Positions 38,991 to 48,009 of a DNA stretch of 64,000 bases are shown here, piece by piece; positions within the stretch are counted from its first letter, which is position 1; each line of letters opens with the position of its first letter. Position numbers and translations under genes: made by a program. Under the pieces are notes generated by a model. It saw nothing but the letters and a program-made list of their open reading frames with translations. It ran no database searches and was not told where the DNA came from. The stretch comes from Pararhizobium sp. IMCC21322 (GTDB taxonomy: Bacteria; Pseudomonadota; Alphaproteobacteria; Rhizobiales; GCA-2746425). The DNA lies in NCBI RefSeq assembly GCF_030758295.1, contig NZ_CP132335.1:3200412-3264411 (forward strand), read 5' to 3'.

Positions 38991-40328
38991 ATGAACATGG
39001 TGGCCAAACCGCTTGAGAAATTTGTCACAAACTCGCTTGAACAGCATTGGATGCCCTTTTCCGCAAACCGTGACTTCAAGGAATCGCCTCGCCTGATCAC
39101 AAAAAGCGAAGGCATGTATCTGTGGAACCAGAACGGCGATCGTCTGATTGATGGTTCGTCGGGCCTGTTTAATGTTGCCTGTGGTCACGGCCGCAAGGAA
39201 ATTGCCGACGCTGTCTATGCGCAAATGCTGCAAAATGACTACACAGCGCCATTCCAACTGGGACAGCCGACATCTTTTGCCTTTGCTGCCAAGCTCGCCA
39301 AAATCATGCCGGAACCGTTCAACCATGTGTTCTTCACCAATTCCGGCTCTGAATCCATTGAGACGGCTCTGAAGATGATCATGGCCTACCACCGGGCACG
39401 TGGAGAATCCCAGCGCATTCGCTTTGTCTCCCGCGAACGGGCCTATCATGGCGTCAATATGGGCGGCGTGTCCCTGTCGGGCATGGTGCGCAATCGCGAA
39501 ACCTTCCCGGTGGTGATGCCGAATATCGTCATGCTGCGCCACACCTGGGAAGAAGATCAGCTTTTTACACGCGGTCAGCCTGAGACGGGCGCACACCTTG
39601 CCAATGATCTGCAACGCCATTGTGAGACCTATGGCGGCTCGACCATTGCTGCGGTGTTTGTTGAACCTATTGCTGGCTCCACCGGCTCGCTTGTGCCGCC
39701 AAAAGGGTATCTTGAGCGCCTGCGTGAAATCTGTGATCAGCATGGCATTCTGCTGGTCTTCGATGAGGTGATCACAGCCTTTGGTCGTTTGGGAACGCCG
39801 TTCGCTGTGGACGCGTTCAATGTCATGCCGGACGTCATTACCATGGCAAAAGCGCTGACCAATGGTGCCATTCCCATGGGAGCTGTATCGGCCACTGACG
39901 AAATCTACGAAACCATCATGAACGCAGCGCCTGAAAATGCCATCGAGTTTTTCCACGGCTATACGTATTCCGCACACCCTGCAGCCTGCGCTGCGGGTCT
40001 CGCGACCCTTCAAATCTACGAAGATGAAGGCCTGTTTGAGCGTGCGGCAGAAATGTCGGACTACTTCCTCGATGCCGTCTGGTCGCTGAAAGAACTTCCC
40101 ATTGTGAAGGATCTGCGCGGATACGGCATGATGGCCGGTATTGAGGTTTTCCCGGAAGAAGGAAAACCCGGCATTCGTGGCAATAATCTTCAAAAAGAGC
40201 TGTTCTGGAAAGGCTGCCATGCCAAATGGACCGGAGATACAGCCATTCTTGCACCATCTCTGATCGCCGAGAAAAGCCACATTGATGAAATCATCGACGC
40301 GTTCCGCAACACCTTGAAGAATATGTGA
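38991..40328 (+). CDS. tpa: Taurine:pyruvate aminotransferase
   Basis: This class III PLP aminotransferase converts taurine and pyruvate to sulfoacetaldehyde and L-alanine. Its 445 residues show the family blocks FTNSGSESIETALKMI, EPIAGSTGSLVPPKGYLERL, LLVFDEVITAFGRLG and the PLP-lysine area DVITMAKALTNGAIPMGAV. ATG 38991 has a strong AGGAGG site; the in-frame ATG at 38925 adds 22 residues and lacks such a site. The divergent tauR, the nearby tauABC and the xsc, pta and ald genes support the taurine assignment. Confidence 0.9.
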   Translation: MNMVAKPLEKFVTNSLEQHWMPFSANRDFKESPRLITKSEGMYLWNQNGDRLIDGSSGLFNVACGHGRKEIADAVYAQMLQNDYTAPFQLGQPTSFAFAAKLAKIMPEPFNHVFFTNSGSESIETALKMIMAYHRARGESQRIRFVSRERAYHGVNMGGVSLSGMVRNRETFPVVMPNIVMLRHTWEEDQLFTRGQPETGAHLANDLQRHCETYGGSTIAAVFVEPIAGSTGSLVPPKGYLERLREICDQHGILLVFDEVITAFGRLGTPFAVDAFNVMPDVITMAKALTNGAIPMGAVSATDEIYETIMNAAPENAIEFFHGYTYSAHPAACAAGLATLQIYEDEGLFERAAEMSDYFLDAVWSLKELPIVKDLRGYGMMAGIEVFPEEGKPGIRGNNLQKELFWKGCHAKWTGDTAILAPSLIAEKSHIDEIIDAFRNTLKNM

Positions 40329-40354
40329 CCTCATCTGCAGCGTCCCTGACGATC

Positions 40355-40391
40355 CGAAGGCGGGAAGTTTCGACAACCCGCCTTCGCTTTA
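40355..40391 (+). terminator. Rho-independent terminator after tpa
   Basis: CGAAGGCGGG (40355-40364) pairs perfectly with CCCGCCTTCG (40377-40386) over a 12-nt loop. A CTTTAATAA tail follows. It lies 27 bp after the tpa stop. Confidence 0.75.
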
Positions 40392-40416
40392 ATAATATGT
40401 TTGCATAATTGTCAAA

Positions 40417-40447
40417 AAAATGAAAAATATACGAATAATTTCATTTT
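40417..40447. promoter_or_regulatory. Inverted repeat before the XRE-cupin gene
   Basis: AAAATGAAA (40417-40425) and TTTCATTTT (40439-40447) are perfect 9-bp arms spaced by 13 bp. Centre-to-centre spacing is 22 bp, two helical turns. It lies in an AT-rich stretch 19 bp before the regulator start, so it is a candidate operator for that protein and the downstream operon. Confidence 0.55.
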
Positions 40448-40466
40448 AGACTATGGATGTGAATTG

Positions 40467-41132
40467 ATGAAAGACGGCATGGCAAACAAATCGGCCCATC
40501 CCAATCCAAACGACCAAGCCAATAAAAATGACAGGGCGAAACAAAACGAGCAGGCCCGGTTTTTGGCAGCAGAGCGATCCGCTTCTGGCCTGATTGGCGA
40601 TGACATTCGCGCCCTTCGCAAACAGAAAAACCTGACATTGACGGACCTTGCAGAAGCTCTTGGCCGTTCAATCGGCTGGTTGAGCCAGATTGAACGCAAT
40701 CAGACAGATCCTTCCATCCAGGACCTCCAGAAAATCGCGAAGAAATTCGAAGTTCCCATCAGTTTCTTTTTTCGCAACAGTCAGGCTCCGGCTGAAGAAC
40801 TGGGAACCATCGTCCGCAAACAGAACAGAACGGCGCTGGGCTCACGCGAAAGCGGCCTTGTCGAGGAGCTTTTATCGCCTGACATTGCGGGTGATTTTGA
40901 GATGTTGAGATCGATATTTGCCCCCGGCGCGAAGAGCGGCGACAAGCCAGCCCGGCCCGTTCAGGAAGGTGGCTTTGTCGTATCCGGACAATTGGAAATC
41001 TGGATTGGCGGACGCCACCACACGCTGCATGAAGGCGACAGCTTCCAGTTCCAAAACAAAACCTGCAGCTGGCACAATCCCGGTGATGAACCAGCTGTTG
41101 TCATCTGGGTTATTTCACCCCCCATCTATTGA
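40467..41132 (+). CDS. XRE-family regulator with C-terminal cupin
   Basis: This 221-residue regulator has an Asn/Lys-rich N-terminus, a helix-turn-helix at about residues 44-98 (IRALRKQKNLTLTDLAEALGRSIGWLSQIERNQ) and a cupin at 145-220 (GGFVVSGQLEIWIGGRHHTLHEGDSFQF). This layout is common among regulators of amine and amino acid catabolism, such as PuuR. It sits just before the second FAD/GcvT gene, whose start is 20 bp after its stop, so it probably controls that gene and itself. Confidence 0.88.
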   Translation: MKDGMANKSAHPNPNDQANKNDRAKQNEQARFLAAERSASGLIGDDIRALRKQKNLTLTDLAEALGRSIGWLSQIERNQTDPSIQDLQKIAKKFEVPISFFFRNSQAPAEELGTIVRKQNRTALGSRESGLVEELLSPDIAGDFEMLRSIFAPGAKSGDKPARPVQEGGFVVSGQLEIWIGGRHHTLHEGDSFQFQNKTCSWHNPGDEPAVVIWVISPPIY

Positions 41133-41152
41133 GCTCAATTGGAGGCACAAAA

Positions 41153-43597
41153 TTGGCTAATCTTCCTGAAAAGGCCCGTGTGGTTATTATTGGTGGCGGC
41201 GTATCGGGCTGCTCGGTTGCTTACCACCTGGCCAAGCTTGGCTGGACGGACATTGTGCTTCTGGAGCGCAAGCAACTGACAAGCGGAACCACCTGGCACG
41301 CGGCCGGGCTGATCGCTCAATTACGGGCAACCCACAATATGACGCGCCTGTCGAAATACAGTCAGGAACTCTACGCGACCCTGGAAGCCGAGACCGGCCT
41401 TGCCACCGGGTTTCGCCGCTGTGGGTCAATCAGCGTGGCATTGACAGAAGCGCGCCGTGAAGAATTGCTGCGCGGTGCCTCAATGGCGCGCGCATTTGGT
41501 GTTGAAGTCGAAGAAATCGGCCCTGATGACATCAAACAGCGATATCCATTTCTGGAAACAGAAGATGTCGTCAGCGGGATTTTCGTGGAAAAGGATGGTC
41601 AGGGAGATCCCTCAAACATCACACATGCGATGGCCAAAGGTGCGCGTCAGAATGGCGCGCAGATTTTTGAACAGACAAAAGTCAAAGCCATCCATTCCAG
41701 CAATGGTGCCATAACCGGTGTCACGGCTGAAAAGGACGGTGTCGAGCAACATATTGCCTGCAATCACGTGGTCAATTGCGCTGGCATGTGGGCACGGGAA
41801 CTGGGTGCCATGGCAGGGGTTCCCATACCTTTGCAGGCTTGTGAGCACTTTTACATTGTCACCGAAACCATTCCCGATTTGCCGCAATTGCCGGTTTTGC
41901 GCGTTCCCGATGAATGCGCTTATTACAAGGAAGACGCTGGCAAGATTCTGCTTGGGGCGTTTGAACCTGTCGCAAAGCCTTGGGGCATGGACGGCATTCC
42001 GGAAGATTTCTGTTTTGATCAACTGCCCGAAGATTTCGATCATTTCGAACCCATTCTGGAACAGGCCATAAATCGCTTCCCGCTTTTGGCCGAAACCGGA
42101 ATTCACACCTTCTTCAACGGCCCGGAAAGCTTCACGCCTGATGACCGCTACTATCTGGGCGAAACACCACAATTGAAAAATTTCTGGGTGGCCTGCGGCT
42201 ACAATTCCGTCGGCATCCAATCTGCCGGTGGTGCTGGAATGGCTCTGGCACAATGGATGAATGATGGTGAGCCTCCCTTCGATTTGTGGGATGTTGACGT
42301 GCGCCGCGTACAACCGTTTCAGGCCAACCGCAGCTATCTCTACAACAGGACAAAAGAGACACTGGGTCTGCTCTATGCCGACCACTTCCCATATCGCCAA
42401 ATGGAAACCGCACGCGGTGTCCGCCGCTCGCCTTTACACAATCATTTGCAGGAGCGTGGTGCTGTCTTTGGCGAATTGGCCGGTTGGGAGCGTGCCAACT
42501 GGTTTGCCAAAAAGGACCAGCCAAGGCGCTATGAATACTCGTGGAAACGTCAGAACTGGTTCGACAATCAGCGCGAGGAACACCTCGCGGTGCGTGAAAC
42601 TGCTGGCCTGTTCGACATGTCTTCCTTCGGCAAAATCAGAATTGAAGGGCGCGACGCCCTGCCCTTCCTCAACCATATTTGCGGCAACCAGATGGATGTT
42701 GAACCGGGTAAAATAGTTTACACACAGATGCTCAACCGGCGTGGCGGCATTGAAAGCGACCTCACCATCACACGGCTGTCAGAAACGGCATTTCTGGCCG
42801 TAGTCCCCGCAGCCACGCTCCAGCGTGACCTTGCCTGGATGCGCCGTCATGTCGATGACTGGAATGCTGTCATTACAGATATGACCGCCAGCGAAGCTGT
42901 GCTCTGTCTGATGGGCCCGAAATCCAGAGACATCCTTCAGGCCTGTTCACCGAATGATTTTTCAAACGAACACCACCCATTTGGCCAGATGCACGAAATT
43001 GAAATCGGCATGGGTCTGGCACGTGCGCACCGGGTCACATATGTCGGAGAACTGGGCTGGGAGATTTATGCATCAAGCGATATGGCGGCCCATATATTTG
43101 AAAGCATTGAAGCTGCCGGTCACGATGCTGGCCTGAAACTATGCGGCCTTCACACGCTTGATTCCTGCCGTATCGAAAAAGCCTACCGCCATTTTGGCCA
43201 TGACATTACCGACGAGGACCATGTGCTGGAGGCTGGCCTTGGCTTTGCTGTGAAAACCGCCAAACCGGAATTTGTTGGCCGCGATGCGGTCTTGCGCAGG
43301 AAGGAAAACGGCTTGTTGCGACGGTTTGTACAGTTTCAGCTCACCGACAGCACGCCAATGCTCTACCACAATGAGACAATCCTCCGGGACGGCAAAATCG
43401 TGTCTCATCTGACGTCTGGAAATTACGGCCATCATCTGGGCGCCTCCATTGGCCTTGGCTATGTGCCATGCGAGGGGGAAACCATTGCCGAGATGCTGGA
43501 GAGCAATTATGAAATCGAAGTCGCCGGAGAGCGGTTTCCGGCATTGGCATCCACACGACCGCTTTATGATCCAAAGTCGGAGCGCGTGAAGGCCTAG
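41153..43597 (+). CDS. FAD-dependent dimethylglycine/sarcosine dehydrogenase-like protein (DAO + GcvT), second copy
   Basis: This 814-residue protein has the same DAO plus GcvT layout as the 30856-33303 gene. The nucleotide-binding loop is ARVVIIGGGVSGCSVAYHL and the covalent-FAD His is in TTWHAAGLIAQLRATHN. The start is a TTG at 41153, supported by a GGAGG seven bases upstream and by alignment with the paralogue (ANLPEKAR versus AELPTNAR). It is closer to classical sarcosine/dimethylglycine dehydrogenases than the first copy, which reads GNIPTFSPSW at the same site. The stop codon lies in the CTAG that flanks the IS element. Confidence 0.88.
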   Translation: MANLPEKARVVIIGGGVSGCSVAYHLAKLGWTDIVLLERKQLTSGTTWHAAGLIAQLRATHNMTRLSKYSQELYATLEAETGLATGFRRCGSISVALTEARREELLRGASMARAFGVEVEEIGPDDIKQRYPFLETEDVVSGIFVEKDGQGDPSNITHAMAKGARQNGAQIFEQTKVKAIHSSNGAITGVTAEKDGVEQHIACNHVVNCAGMWARELGAMAGVPIPLQACEHFYIVTETIPDLPQLPVLRVPDECAYYKEDAGKILLGAFEPVAKPWGMDGIPEDFCFDQLPEDFDHFEPILEQAINRFPLLAETGIHTFFNGPESFTPDDRYYLGETPQLKNFWVACGYNSVGIQSAGGAGMALAQWMNDGEPPFDLWDVDVRRVQPFQANRSYLYNRTKETLGLLYADHFPYRQMETARGVRRSPLHNHLQERGAVFGELAGWERANWFAKKDQPRRYEYSWKRQNWFDNQREEHLAVRETAGLFDMSSFGKIRIEGRDALPFLNHICGNQMDVEPGKIVYTQMLNRRGGIESDLTITRLSETAFLAVVPAATLQRDLAWMRRHVDDWNAVITDMTASEAVLCLMGPKSRDILQACSPNDFSNEHHPFGQMHEIEIGMGLARAHRVTYVGELGWEIYASSDMAAHIFESIEAAGHDAGLKLCGLHTLDSCRIEKAYRHFGHDITDEDHVLEAGLGFAVKTAKPEFVGRDAVLRRKENGLLRRFVQFQLTDSTPMLYHNETILRDGKIVSHLTSGNYGHHLGASIGLGYVPCEGETIAEMLESNYEIEVAGERFPALASTRPLYDPKSERVKA

Positions 43598-44452
43598 GGT
43601 CAGGTTTCATTGATTGATCCAGAAGATGACGCTTGCTGCGATACAGGTAACCGACAGGAATGTATGGGCACAGCGGTCATATCTGGTTGCGATACGCCGC
43701 CAGTCTTTGAGTTTTGCGAACATGTTTTCGACTTTGTAACGTTGCCTGTACAAAGATTTGGAGTAATTCCTTGGTGCAATGCGGTTTGATCGTGGCGGGA
43801 TGCAGGCCCCGATCTTATGGGCATTCAGCGCATCCCGGAACTCGTCGCTGTCATAGCCTTTGTCGCCAATCAGGACTTTGGCATTCGGCATCGCCGGATA
43901 GATCAACTTCGCCCCAATATGATCGGAAAGCTGGCCTTCACTCAGGCACAGAACTAACGGTCTTCCAATACCGTTACACGGAGCATGAAAATTGGAGCTC
44001 AGGCCGCCCTTCGTTCGACCAATGCGGCGCGGAACAGCCCTCTTTTTGTCAAACTCAAACTGCAGGCAGTCCGGTGAACTTTCAAGTGTGTGGCATCGAT
44101 CATGACGATGTCTGACTCTTCTCCACTACCGGCCAAGCCGCTAAAGATACATTCAAACAAGCCCATTCGTGACCAACGGACGGGCGATTGTAGAGGGTCT
44201 TGTGCGGCCCATAATCTTCTGGTTCATCCCCCCACCTCAAACCGTTTCGGATGAAGTGGATTATCCCGCTGATCACACGCCGGTCATCGACACGTGGTCT
44301 GCCATGGGAGCGCAGGAATTAAGGTTTGATGCGCTCGAGTTGGGGTTCGGTCAGCCAATAGTGATCAGACATGAGCAGGTCCTCCTGCCCACTTGAACCA
44401 CATCTTAAATTAGATTTGAATCCTTGAAGTTGCAAACGTCAGGTCTGCGGAC
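43598..44452 (-). mobile_element. Decayed IS5-family insertion sequence
   Basis: An IS5-type transposase remnant fills this interval. CTAG occurs at both edges (43594-43597 and 44453-44456), which fits the YTAR target duplication of IS5-group elements. The left end starts GGTCAGGTTTC-like and the right end, read inward, GGTCCGCAGACCTGACG. The two ends match poorly, so the terminal repeats are not firmly defined. The left edge falls exactly on the stop codon of the demethylase gene and does not damage it. Confidence 0.75.
43607..44372 (-). pseudogene. IS5-family transposase pseudogene
   Basis: The start ATG is at 44372 (MSDHYWLTEPQLERIKP). Codon 18 is TAA (44319-44321) where a Tyr is expected before FLRSHGRPRVDDR. 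The frame then shifts near 44181-44186, one base lost in the LYNRFVRW region, and again near 44040-44070. After that the frame is open to 43607 with GDKGYDSDEFRDALNAHKIG and the C-terminal DDE part (YRQRYKVENMFAKLKDWRR). MIDATHLKVHRT in the middle frame holds the first catalytic Asp. Three lesions make it inactive. Confidence 0.88.
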
Positions 44453-44456
44453 CTAG

Positions 44457-44786
44457 TGGCTTGGAATATTACGGAGCAATGTTTTTAACGCGACAAGCAT
44501 TTGAGCATTGATAGATGCCAAAACCAGTCGTTGAAGAGTTAGAATAGAGCAACGGAAATTGAAACGAAAAATCGACCAGCAAACACTCATCGTGTGCCGA
44601 ATTTGAGTTCGCCAGAGCATCAAGAGAAACAACGCGCATTTCTATCCTACTTTCGAAAGCACTGTCATGCTGCCAATCTCGGATAATGTTGGCATGCAAT
44701 CCATAGCCCCAAATTCCCAGATACCTTCCTGGTTTCGTCTAACATTGCTATGATCTAAAATTCAACGAACAGGCATGGAGGCGATT
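44457..44786. other. Gap between IS element and ankyrin-cytochrome gene
   Basis: This 330-bp stretch looks more AT-rich than its surroundings. One minus-strand reading frame (44469-44699, 76 codons) has no recognised domain, no good ribosome site and a composition that gives no support for coding. No hairpin with a T-run was seen. It probably contains the promoter of the downstream gene. Confidence 0.4.
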
Positions 44787-45722
44787 GTGAATAGCATCTT
44801 TCGTAAGTTTGCGGTGGCTGTGGCCACGTGCATCACAGCAACCGTCAGCTATGGCGGGCCGCTTCACACGGCTATCCAAAAGGGTGATCTTGATCAGGTA
44901 AAGCTAGAGATCGCGAACGGCGCTGATGTTACAGAACAAGATATGTTTTTGGGAGGAGCTTTGCTCCTGGCAATCGTCCAGGGTAACGTTCAAATCATCG
45001 AGCTTCTCATAAGTCATGGTGTTTCGATCGAGGCCGCGGACGTTACCACCGGCACGGTACCACTTCATGCCGCCGCGGTTCACGGTAATCTGAGTGTCGT
45101 GAAAATCCTGATAAAGAATGGTGCAAATATTGATGCGGTAAGAGCCTCCGATGGAGAGACTGTGTTGCATGCGGCGGCTGAGGGAGGCAACGGCGAAGTC
45201 GTTGAGCTACTTATATCCTTGGGTGCTGATGTTAATGCCCGTAGCAAATATGACAATGCGCCCATCCATTCAGCGGCAGCATCGGATCACATGGAAGTAG
45301 TGAAACTCCTCCGCGCCAACGGCGCTGTTGCTCGTCCTATTGATCCGATTGCTCCTCAAATGCACTTAGCTGACTCCGATGCTGGAGCCAGCATATTCCC
45401 AGTCGTTTGTGGTAGATGCCACACCGTCGACAATGGTGGCCCGAGCGTACATGGCCCCAATCTTTGGAACATTGTTGGTAAAAAAATAGGAAGCCACCCA
45501 GGCTACAACTACTCGTCTGCGCTCATACGGCATGAAGGTGTATGGACCAACGAGGCGCTCTTCGCCTTCATTACGCGACCAACGGACTTCATACCAGGAA
45601 CAAAGATGATCTCAATGGGCCGACATGGTTACAGGGGAGTGAAGGACCGTCGTCAGCGTGCAAATATAATAGCCTACCTACTGCAATTGAGCAACAATCC
45701 CACCAACCTGATATCGCCGTAG
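44787..45722 (+). CDS. Ankyrin-repeat/cytochrome c fusion protein, predicted periplasmic
   Basis: This 311-residue secreted protein has an N-terminal signal (NSIFRKFAVAVATCITATVSYG), four to five ankyrin repeats (about residues 24-190, with PLHAAAVHGNLSVVKILIKNGA and LHAAAEGGNGEVVELLISLGA). A C-terminal class I cytochrome c (about 205-305) carries haem motif CGRCH and likely Met ligand in PGTKMISMG. The start is a GTG at 44787, with GGAGG at 44777-44781; the overlapping ATG at 44775 would sit on the ribosome site. The partner and role are unknown. The gene lies beside a decayed IS and may be acquired. Confidence 0.85.
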   Translation: MNSIFRKFAVAVATCITATVSYGGPLHTAIQKGDLDQVKLEIANGADVTEQDMFLGGALLLAIVQGNVQIIELLISHGVSIEAADVTTGTVPLHAAAVHGNLSVVKILIKNGANIDAVRASDGETVLHAAAEGGNGEVVELLISLGADVNARSKYDNAPIHSAAASDHMEVVKLLRANGAVARPIDPIAPQMHLADSDAGASIFPVVCGRCHTVDNGGPSVHGPNLWNIVGKKIGSHPGYNYSSALIRHEGVWTNEALFAFITRPTDFIPGTKMISMGRHGYRGVKDRRQRANIIAYLLQLSNNPTNLISP

Positions 45723-45839
45723 CTTGTTTGGAGAAGCTAGCAATTTTCCTACTCCACCCGTGACACGATCAAATCGGGTAAAAACGGCTCGAACCGGTCA
45801 TTGCCGACCATCGGATTAATGGGTCCTGACTCTAAAACT

Positions 45840-46610
45840 TTACACCAGCAATTGTGCCAAATCGTCAGCGCCTGCTCTCAAGCGATCAAGATGAGCGCCC
45901 GCGTCTTTGAGGCTGAGGCGCTGGGTCGGGGCGTGGAACGACAATGTTGAGACCAGGCGTCCATGGACGTCAATAATGGGAACTGCGATGGCAATCATGC
46001 CTTCCATGAACTCTTCATTATCTTCCGAATAGCCTTGGCTGCGGGTTTTCTTGATTTCGGCCAGCAACTCATTCTGATCGGTGATCGTTTTGGGCGTCCT
46101 TCGCTCAAGATTCACCGAGGCCAGATACCGCTCAAGATGCGCCTTCTTCAATTTGCTGAGGTAGAGTTTGCCACTGGCCGTGCAATAGAACGGCACGCTG
46201 GTACCGATGGGCAATTGAATGCGTAACGGCCATTTGGTCTCCACACGATCAATATAAATCATGGAATCCCGGTCCGGCACCGAAATATTGCAGGTCTCGC
46301 CAATGTGTTCCGCCAGCGCGTTCAGCACCGACAGACGCGCCGTGCGCACCCGCAGGGAGGACAACACACCCATGGACAGATGTCGCAGACGCCGGCCTGG
46401 AGCGTATGACCGCCCGTCAATTTCGCGCTGCAAAAAGCCTTCGCTTTCAAGCGTTGAAAACAGGCGGTGAATCGTCGGCTTGGGCAGGCCAAGCTTCTGA
46501 TTTATCTCAGTCGGCGTCATCGGCACGCCGGCATTTGACAATTCCTCCAAAACGAACAGCAAACGCAGATTTGTCGGGATCGTGTCGTTGGTGTCGTTCT
46601 GGTCTGTCAT
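45840..46610 (-). CDS. IclR-family regulator, probably of the sulfonate (isethionate) module
   Basis: This 256-residue regulator has an IclR helix-turn-helix (residues 18-75, MTPTEINQKLGLPKPTIHRLFSTLESEGFL) and an effector-binding domain. ATG 46610 follows a TTG in frame and a GGTAGGT site. It lies downstream of the TRAP permease gene on the same strand. In isethionate-degrading bacteria an IclR regulator (IseR) sits next to the transporter and dehydrogenase genes, and this setting matches, but the ligand is unproved. Confidence 0.85.
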   Translation of the reverse strand: MTDQNDTNDTIPTNLRLLFVLEELSNAGVPMTPTEINQKLGLPKPTIHRLFSTLESEGFLQREIDGRSYAPGRRLRHLSMGVLSSLRVRTARLSVLNALAEHIGETCNISVPDRDSMIYIDRVETKWPLRIQLPIGTSVPFYCTASGKLYLSKLKKAHLERYLASVNLERRTPKTITDQNELLAEIKKTRSQGYSEDNEEFMEGMIAIAVPIIDVHGRLVSTLSFHAPTQRLSLKDAGAHLDRLRAGADDLAQLLV

Positions 46611-46637
46611 ACCTACCAATCCGTGTGGGATATTCCT

Positions 46638-47999
46638 CTAACGGCTCGGCAACAGAAAGGTTGAGAGTTCCGGCACCAGGGCCACCACAAACCAGACCGC
46701 AATCAGCGCCGCCAGATACGGAACCGTATAGCGCAGCAGTCTGAAATAGGGAACACCCGTCACACCACTGGCCACATAGAGGTTCAATCCATAAGGCGGC
46801 GTAATGAAACCAATCGATGCTCCAACCAGGAAGATGACTGCAAACTGGACCGGGTCAACGCCTATGGAAGCTGCAATCGGCGCCAGGATTGGCGCAAGAA
46901 TAATGGTCACGGGCAGGCTTTCCAAAATCATGCCGAAGACAAAAACAATGGCCATGGATGTGAAGAGCACTGCGTGATACCCGCCCATGCTTGTCACAAA
47001 GGCAGTGATGGTCTCTGCCGCGCCAAGACTGGACAGGATCTGTTGCATGACAACCGAGATCCCGATCAGGGGTGCCAGAATGCCGGTAATCTGGGCAGAC
47101 CGCAGCGTAATCGCCGGAATTTCGGTTAGTTTGAAGCCTTGGACCACCAGCATTTCACCATAACTCTTCTCGGTATGCGGTCGGGCCTCATCCCGCGATC
47201 CCATCATTTTGTAAAGCGGCAGGGAAATAAGCCCGACAATAATGCAGAAGCCCACTGTCACACCGGCGGCTTCCGTTGGAGAGAATTTGCCGGTGTAGAT
47301 GCCATACAGAACAAGCCCGATGGCGAAAAAGCCCAGCCAGGCACCAAAGGCCGTTTTCAGAACCCGGGTCAGTTGCAAGGGAATCAGATAGCCCCAGCCA
47401 TTAAGACGACAAATAATCCAGCACGCGAATTGCATACCCACAACCATCAGGGTTCCGGGAATGATTCCGGCAATAAACAGGTCCGAAATCGGAAGATTCA
47501 TCAAGAACCCGTAAATAATGAAAATGATGGATGGCGGAATGATGATGCCAACCGTGCCGCCGGCAGCAGCCGTAGCTGCCGAAAACCGCTCATCATAACC
47601 GCCCTTCACCATCTCCGGATGCAGCATGGACCCAATGGTGGCCGTTGTGGCGGAGTTGGAACCGGAGATCGCGGCAAACAGGCCGCAGGCAGCCAATGCA
47701 GCCATCGCCAAACCGCCGCGTAACCAGCCAAGGCATGAATAGGCAAAATCCGACAATCGCCTTGCTATCCCGGATTTGTTGATCAAATCACCCGTCAGGA
47801 TGAAGAGCGGCATCGCTAACAGCGCAAAGCCGTCGGTGAAGACATCGGACAAGGCAGTCCCGATATTTATCAGGGGCAGTCCTATGACGAAGCTGCAACC
47901 CAGCACCCAATAGGCGATGACAAGAAATACCGGTACTCCCAGCATAAAAAGCAGGGTCACCCCAATTGAAATTAGCGTAATCCATGTTCCATCAGTCAT
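46638..47999 (-). CDS. TRAP transporter large permease (DctM type)
   Basis: This 453-residue membrane protein carries out the sodium-coupled uptake step of a TRAP system. It has about 12 helices and the DctM family text ALLAMPLFILTGDLINKSGIARRL and SGSNSATTATIGSMLHPEMVKGGY. ATG 47999 has GAGGAG six bases upstream; an in-frame ATG at 48023 would overlap the small permease gene. The substrate is probably isethionate, judged from the neighbours only. Confidence 0.92.
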   Translation of the reverse strand: MTDGTWITLISIGVTLLFMLGVPVFLVIAYWVLGCSFVIGLPLINIGTALSDVFTDGFALLAMPLFILTGDLINKSGIARRLSDFAYSCLGWLRGGLAMAALAACGLFAAISGSNSATTATIGSMLHPEMVKGGYDERFSAATAAAGGTVGIIIPPSIIFIIYGFLMNLPISDLFIAGIIPGTLMVVGMQFACWIICRLNGWGYLIPLQLTRVLKTAFGAWLGFFAIGLVLYGIYTGKFSPTEAAGVTVGFCIIVGLISLPLYKMMGSRDEARPHTEKSYGEMLVVQGFKLTEIPAITLRSAQITGILAPLIGISVVMQQILSSLGAAETITAFVTSMGGYHAVLFTSMAIVFVFGMILESLPVTIILAPILAPIAASIGVDPVQFAVIFLVGASIGFITPPYGLNLYVASGVTGVPYFRLLRYTVPYLAALIAVWFVVALVPELSTFLLPSR

Positions 48000-48009
48000 G
48001 ATGCTCTCC

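Noticed and set aside
38940-40376. 478-codon minus-strand frame opposite tpa
   Set aside because: It mirrors the highly conserved aminotransferase and is rich in His/Arg, as antisense frames of such genes often are; no domain recognised.
44469-44699. 76-codon minus-strand frame in the gap after the IS element
   Set aside because: No recognised domain, ribosome site or coupling; kept only as part of the gap description.
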